Source: DASQHW01 sp038209365 (lineage in GTDB: Bacteria > Actinomycetota > Acidimicrobiia > IMCC26256 > PALSA-610). From it: 6,703 bases of DNA. The notes beneath the pieces are model-generated. The model saw only the letters and a list, made by a program, of their open reading frames with translations. It was not told the origin of the DNA and searched no databases. The stretch lies in the NCBI GenBank assembly GCA_038209365.1, contig JBBQXS010000093.1, positions 1 through 6,703 on the forward strand, read 5' to 3'. Each line of letters opens with the position of its first letter. The first letter of the stretch is position 1. Shown here piece after piece: positions 5,328 through 6,703 of the stretch. Position numbers and translations under genes: made by a program.

Positions 5328-5427
5328 ATGCCCGGGCGGAGTTCTCCGCGCGCGTTATGGGACGCGCGCTCTGGTCGGAGCCACGCTTCTTCGACCGCGA
5401 CCGATCGACAGTTATGGCGTTGGTTGG

Positions 5428-6159
5428 TCAGCCGGCCGCGGCGGTCGCCTCGACGGCCTGCACGATGAGTTGGGTCGCGGCCTCGGGTTGGGACACGAAC
5501 GAGACGTGCGAAGCCGGGACCTCCACGATCGTTGCGTTCGCGCGCTCGGCCATGAACCGCTGGAGTGCCGGCGGGATCGCCTTGTCCTTGGTGCCGAGCA
5601 GATACCAGCACGGCAGTGTGCTCCACGCCGGTTCGGCCGACGGCGTGGCTGCGAACGCGGCCGCGGCGTAGGGCCGCTGTGCCGCGGCCATCACTGCCGC
5701 CGTCTCAGGATCGACGTCGGCGGCGAAGGCTTCGTGGAACGCCTCGGGGGCCAGGTAGAGGTCGGTGCCCTCGCTCCCGTCGGGGTTGGTGAACGGAACG
5801 GGTCTGATCGAAGGCCCCACAAGGCTGCCTTCGAACTTTTCGAGGAGCTGCTGCTGGCTCTCGCCGACGTCGCACATCCAGCCGTTGAAGTACACGAGCG
5901 CCCGCACGTGCTCGTTACCGATCGCGGCGGTGGAGATCACATTGCCACCGTAGGAGTGGCCGACAAGCACTATCGGCCCACTCAGGGTCCGCAGGAGCTC
6001 GGCCAGATACGCGGCGTCGCCAGCGAGATCGCGAAGCGGATTGCCGAACCCGATGGCGGTATACCCGCGGTCCCGCAGGGCACGGATCTCGGCATCGAAG
6101 CCTGTCGCATCGGCCCACGCACCGTGGACCAACACAATCGTTGGGGTCTGAGCAGCCAT
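5428..6159 (-). CDS. Alpha/beta hydrolase (esterase-like, AB_hydrolase_6 type)
   Basis: This complete 243-residue alpha/beta hydrolase resembles the salicylate-esterase-like group. The strand PTIVLVHGAW (6-15) carries the HG oxyanion motif. The nucleophile elbow is GHSYGG with Ser69. The acid is Asp192 in LLGTKDKAIPPALQRFMAER, and the catalytic His is His218 in VPASHVSF. A cap segment at about 100-170 is rich in Ala and acidic residues. The enzyme should hydrolyse an ester, amide or similar bond of a small molecule in the cytoplasm; the substrate cannot be predicted. There is no signal peptide. The ATG at 6159 follows a strong GAGGAGG ribosome binding site. Unlike the broken hydrolase-cyclase at the left, all three triad residues are present. 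The gene appears monocistronic. Confidence 0.9.
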   Translation of the reverse strand: MAAQTPTIVLVHGAWADATGFDAEIRALRDRGYTAIGFGNPLRDLAGDAAYLAELLRTLSGPIVLVGHSYGGNVISTAAIGNEHVRALVYFNGWMCDVGESQQQLLEKFEGSLVGPSIRPVPFTNPDGSEGTDLYLAPEAFHEAFAADVDPETAAVMAAAQRPYAAAAFAATPSAEPAWSTLPCWYLLGTKDKAIPPALQRFMAERANATIVEVPASHVSFVSQPEAATQLIVQAVEATAAAG

Positions 6160-6563
6160 CTGGCCTCCTCTGCGTACCTTGACCGTTTGCCGACGCGGGA
6201 CTGTAGCCCTGCGCGCGTCCTAGCCAAAAGAGCGAAACGTCGTGGCCATGTCGTGGCATCCGCGCACGTGCACAGCGTCCACGGTCCGCCTATGACTGGG
6301 GCCGGGCGCCGCGCACAGAATGCCGCACTGGCGCGTTATTGCGAGAACTCCAACCGCACAGAACGCGCGAGACGATTGTCACAGAACGTGCGTCCACGTG
6401 GTATCCCAGAACGCCGGCACTGGGACGCTCGCGAGCCCGAGCGAGACTCGTCTCCAAGCGCCGAGAGACGGGCGAGGTTTGAGAGACGTCAATCAGGTCC
6501 GACAACGATTCGACGACGAAAACGCCGTCTGACATCTGAAAACGCGTTGCCTCCGAACAGCCG
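6160..6563. other. Intergenic region between the hydrolase and the tRNA gene
   Basis: Apart from the possible hydrolase promoter at its left edge, I see no supported gene in these 404 bp. A minus-strand frame at 6290-6535 (81 codons, opening MSDGVFVVESLSDLIDVS) has its nearest GGAGG 14 nt from the ATG and no recognisable domain. An 8-bp CCACGTGG palindrome lies at about 6394-6401. No integrase fragment or repeat of the tRNA 3' end was seen. Confidence 0.5.
6200..6227 (-). promoter_or_regulatory. Possible promoter of the alpha/beta hydrolase gene
   Basis: On the minus strand TTGGCT (6227-6222) and TACAGT (6205-6200) are spaced 16 bp. They match four of six bases each of the sigma-70-type -35 and -10 hexamers. 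Transcription would start about 35 nt before the ATG. This is a sequence match only. Confidence 0.35.
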
Positions 6564-6637
6564 TGGAGGTGATGGGACTTGAACCCACGACTTCTACGTT
6601 GCGAACGTAGCGCTCTACCGGACTGAGCTACACCCCC
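6564..6637 (-). tRNA. tRNA-Ala (anticodon CGC)
   Basis: The 74-nt gene folds as a full cloverleaf. The acceptor stem GGGGGTG pairs with CACCTCC and contains the G3-U70 wobble pair that identifies alanine tRNAs. The D arm is GCTC/GAGC, the anticodon stem CTACG/CGTAG encloses TTCGCAA with anticodon CGC (6603-6601), and the T arm has loop TTCAAGT. The discriminator base is A (6564). The 3' CCA is not encoded: CGG follows the discriminator, so CCA-adding enzyme is needed. The tRNA reads GCG, a frequent codon in GC-rich genomes. Confidence 0.95.
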
Positions 6638-6649
6638 GGAAGAGTTGCG

Positions 6650-6655
6650 ATAATA
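6650..6655 (-). promoter_or_regulatory. Possible -10 element of the tRNA gene
   Basis: TATTAT on the minus strand lies 12 bp before the mature 5' end of the tRNA, and it matches five of six bases of the -10 consensus. No convincing -35 hexamer was found at 16-18 bp spacing. The short AT-rich patch stands out in GC-rich DNA. Confidence 0.35.
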
Positions 6656-6703
6656 GTCGCCAGCTGCAAAAGCCGAGGTCAGGCAATTCGTCGCTACGGT
6701 CGC

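Larger units (their letters stand above)
4934..5427. other. Intergenic region between the operon and the alpha/beta hydrolase
   Basis: These 494 bp hold the 5' UTR hairpin, the tandem operator-like repeats, copy 2 of the 55-bp repeat and a hairpin at 5308-5327. No frame gives a recognisable family. A minus-strand frame from GTG 5228 to TGA 5088 (46 codons, opening VEITTFVLLSPVVAFPIKA) has a hydrophobic start but no ribosome binding site, and I do not call it a gene. No clear -10/-35 pair was identified for the operon. Confidence 0.6.

Noticed and set aside
4616..5626. Long minus-strand frame of 336 codons covering the YdhR-like gene and the region upstream
   Set aside because: Only the last 105 codons, from the ATG at 4933 with its ribosome binding site, match a family. 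The upstream part is Arg/Ser-rich, crosses the 55-bp repeat and overlaps the 3' end of the alpha/beta hydrolase gene.
6290..6535. Small minus-strand protein of 81 residues
   Set aside because: There is no recognisable domain, the nearest GGAGG is 14 nt from the ATG, and an equally long frame exists on the other strand.
5470..6582. Plus-strand frame of 370 codons opposite the alpha/beta hydrolase
   Set aside because: It is antisense to a well-supported hydrolase with a full catalytic triad. Its residues look like the complement of GC-rich codons, and it runs into the tRNA gene.
6564..6637. tRNA 3' end as an attachment site for an integrated island
   Set aside because: No direct repeat of the tRNA 3' end was found elsewhere in the window and no integrase gene is visible. 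The 10-base GGAGGTGATG match near 3651 is inside coding sequence and looks like chance.
1..6703. CRISPR array
   Set aside because: The only long repeat is present in two copies 2.6 kb apart. No regularly spaced short repeats were seen.

Overview
The window is high-GC, gene-fragment-rich accessory DNA that most resembles an actinobacterium. The signs are a hydrolase/class III cyclase fusion, the tail of a luciferase-like (F420-type) oxidoreductase, an AfsR/OmpR-flavoured ATPase regulator, and IS481- and IS3-type insertion sequence remains. No species can be named from the sequence alone.

Left third (1-2640): decayed DNA. Positions 1-135 are the end of an IS481-like element whose transposase starts at 34 on the minus strand and runs off the left edge. 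The element abuts a GCTAGA hexamer, which fits the NCTAGN target of IS481, and sits in a hydrolase-cyclase fusion gene (136-1123, plus) that has lost its 5' half and several catalytic residues. Next, on the minus strand, comes an intact SnoaL-like gene (1361-1750), followed directly and in frame by the C-terminal scrap of a luciferase-like oxidoreductase (1226-1360). An internally deleted, frameshifted IS3-family remnant (about 1857-2175, minus) and the N-terminal fragment of a GNAT acetyltransferase (2245-2418, plus) follow, then a stretch with dyad motifs that look like binding sites.

Centre (2588-5290): a 2.6-kb module bounded by two perfect 55-bp direct repeats. Between them lies a minus-strand operon. 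A small YdhR-like monooxygenase-fold protein (4616-4933) is followed 7 nt later by a 640-residue regulator (2686-4608). The regulator has an N-terminal NB-ARC-like ATPase, a middle domain that may be GNAT-like, and a C-terminal OmpR/PhoB-type winged helix. Upstream of the operon are two ATGAGGA repeats spaced 11 bp apart, a plausible site for that winged helix. A 14-bp perfect inverted repeat lies inside the start of the regulator gene. I infer that this is a self-contained, probably autoregulated sensor-regulator unit that arrived or was duplicated as a cassette.

Right third (5291-6703): an intact alpha/beta hydrolase (5428-6159, minus) with a plausible promoter and a hairpin downstream, about 400 bp with no convincing gene, and a tRNA-Ala gene (anticodon CGC, minus, 6564-6637) that does not encode CCA.
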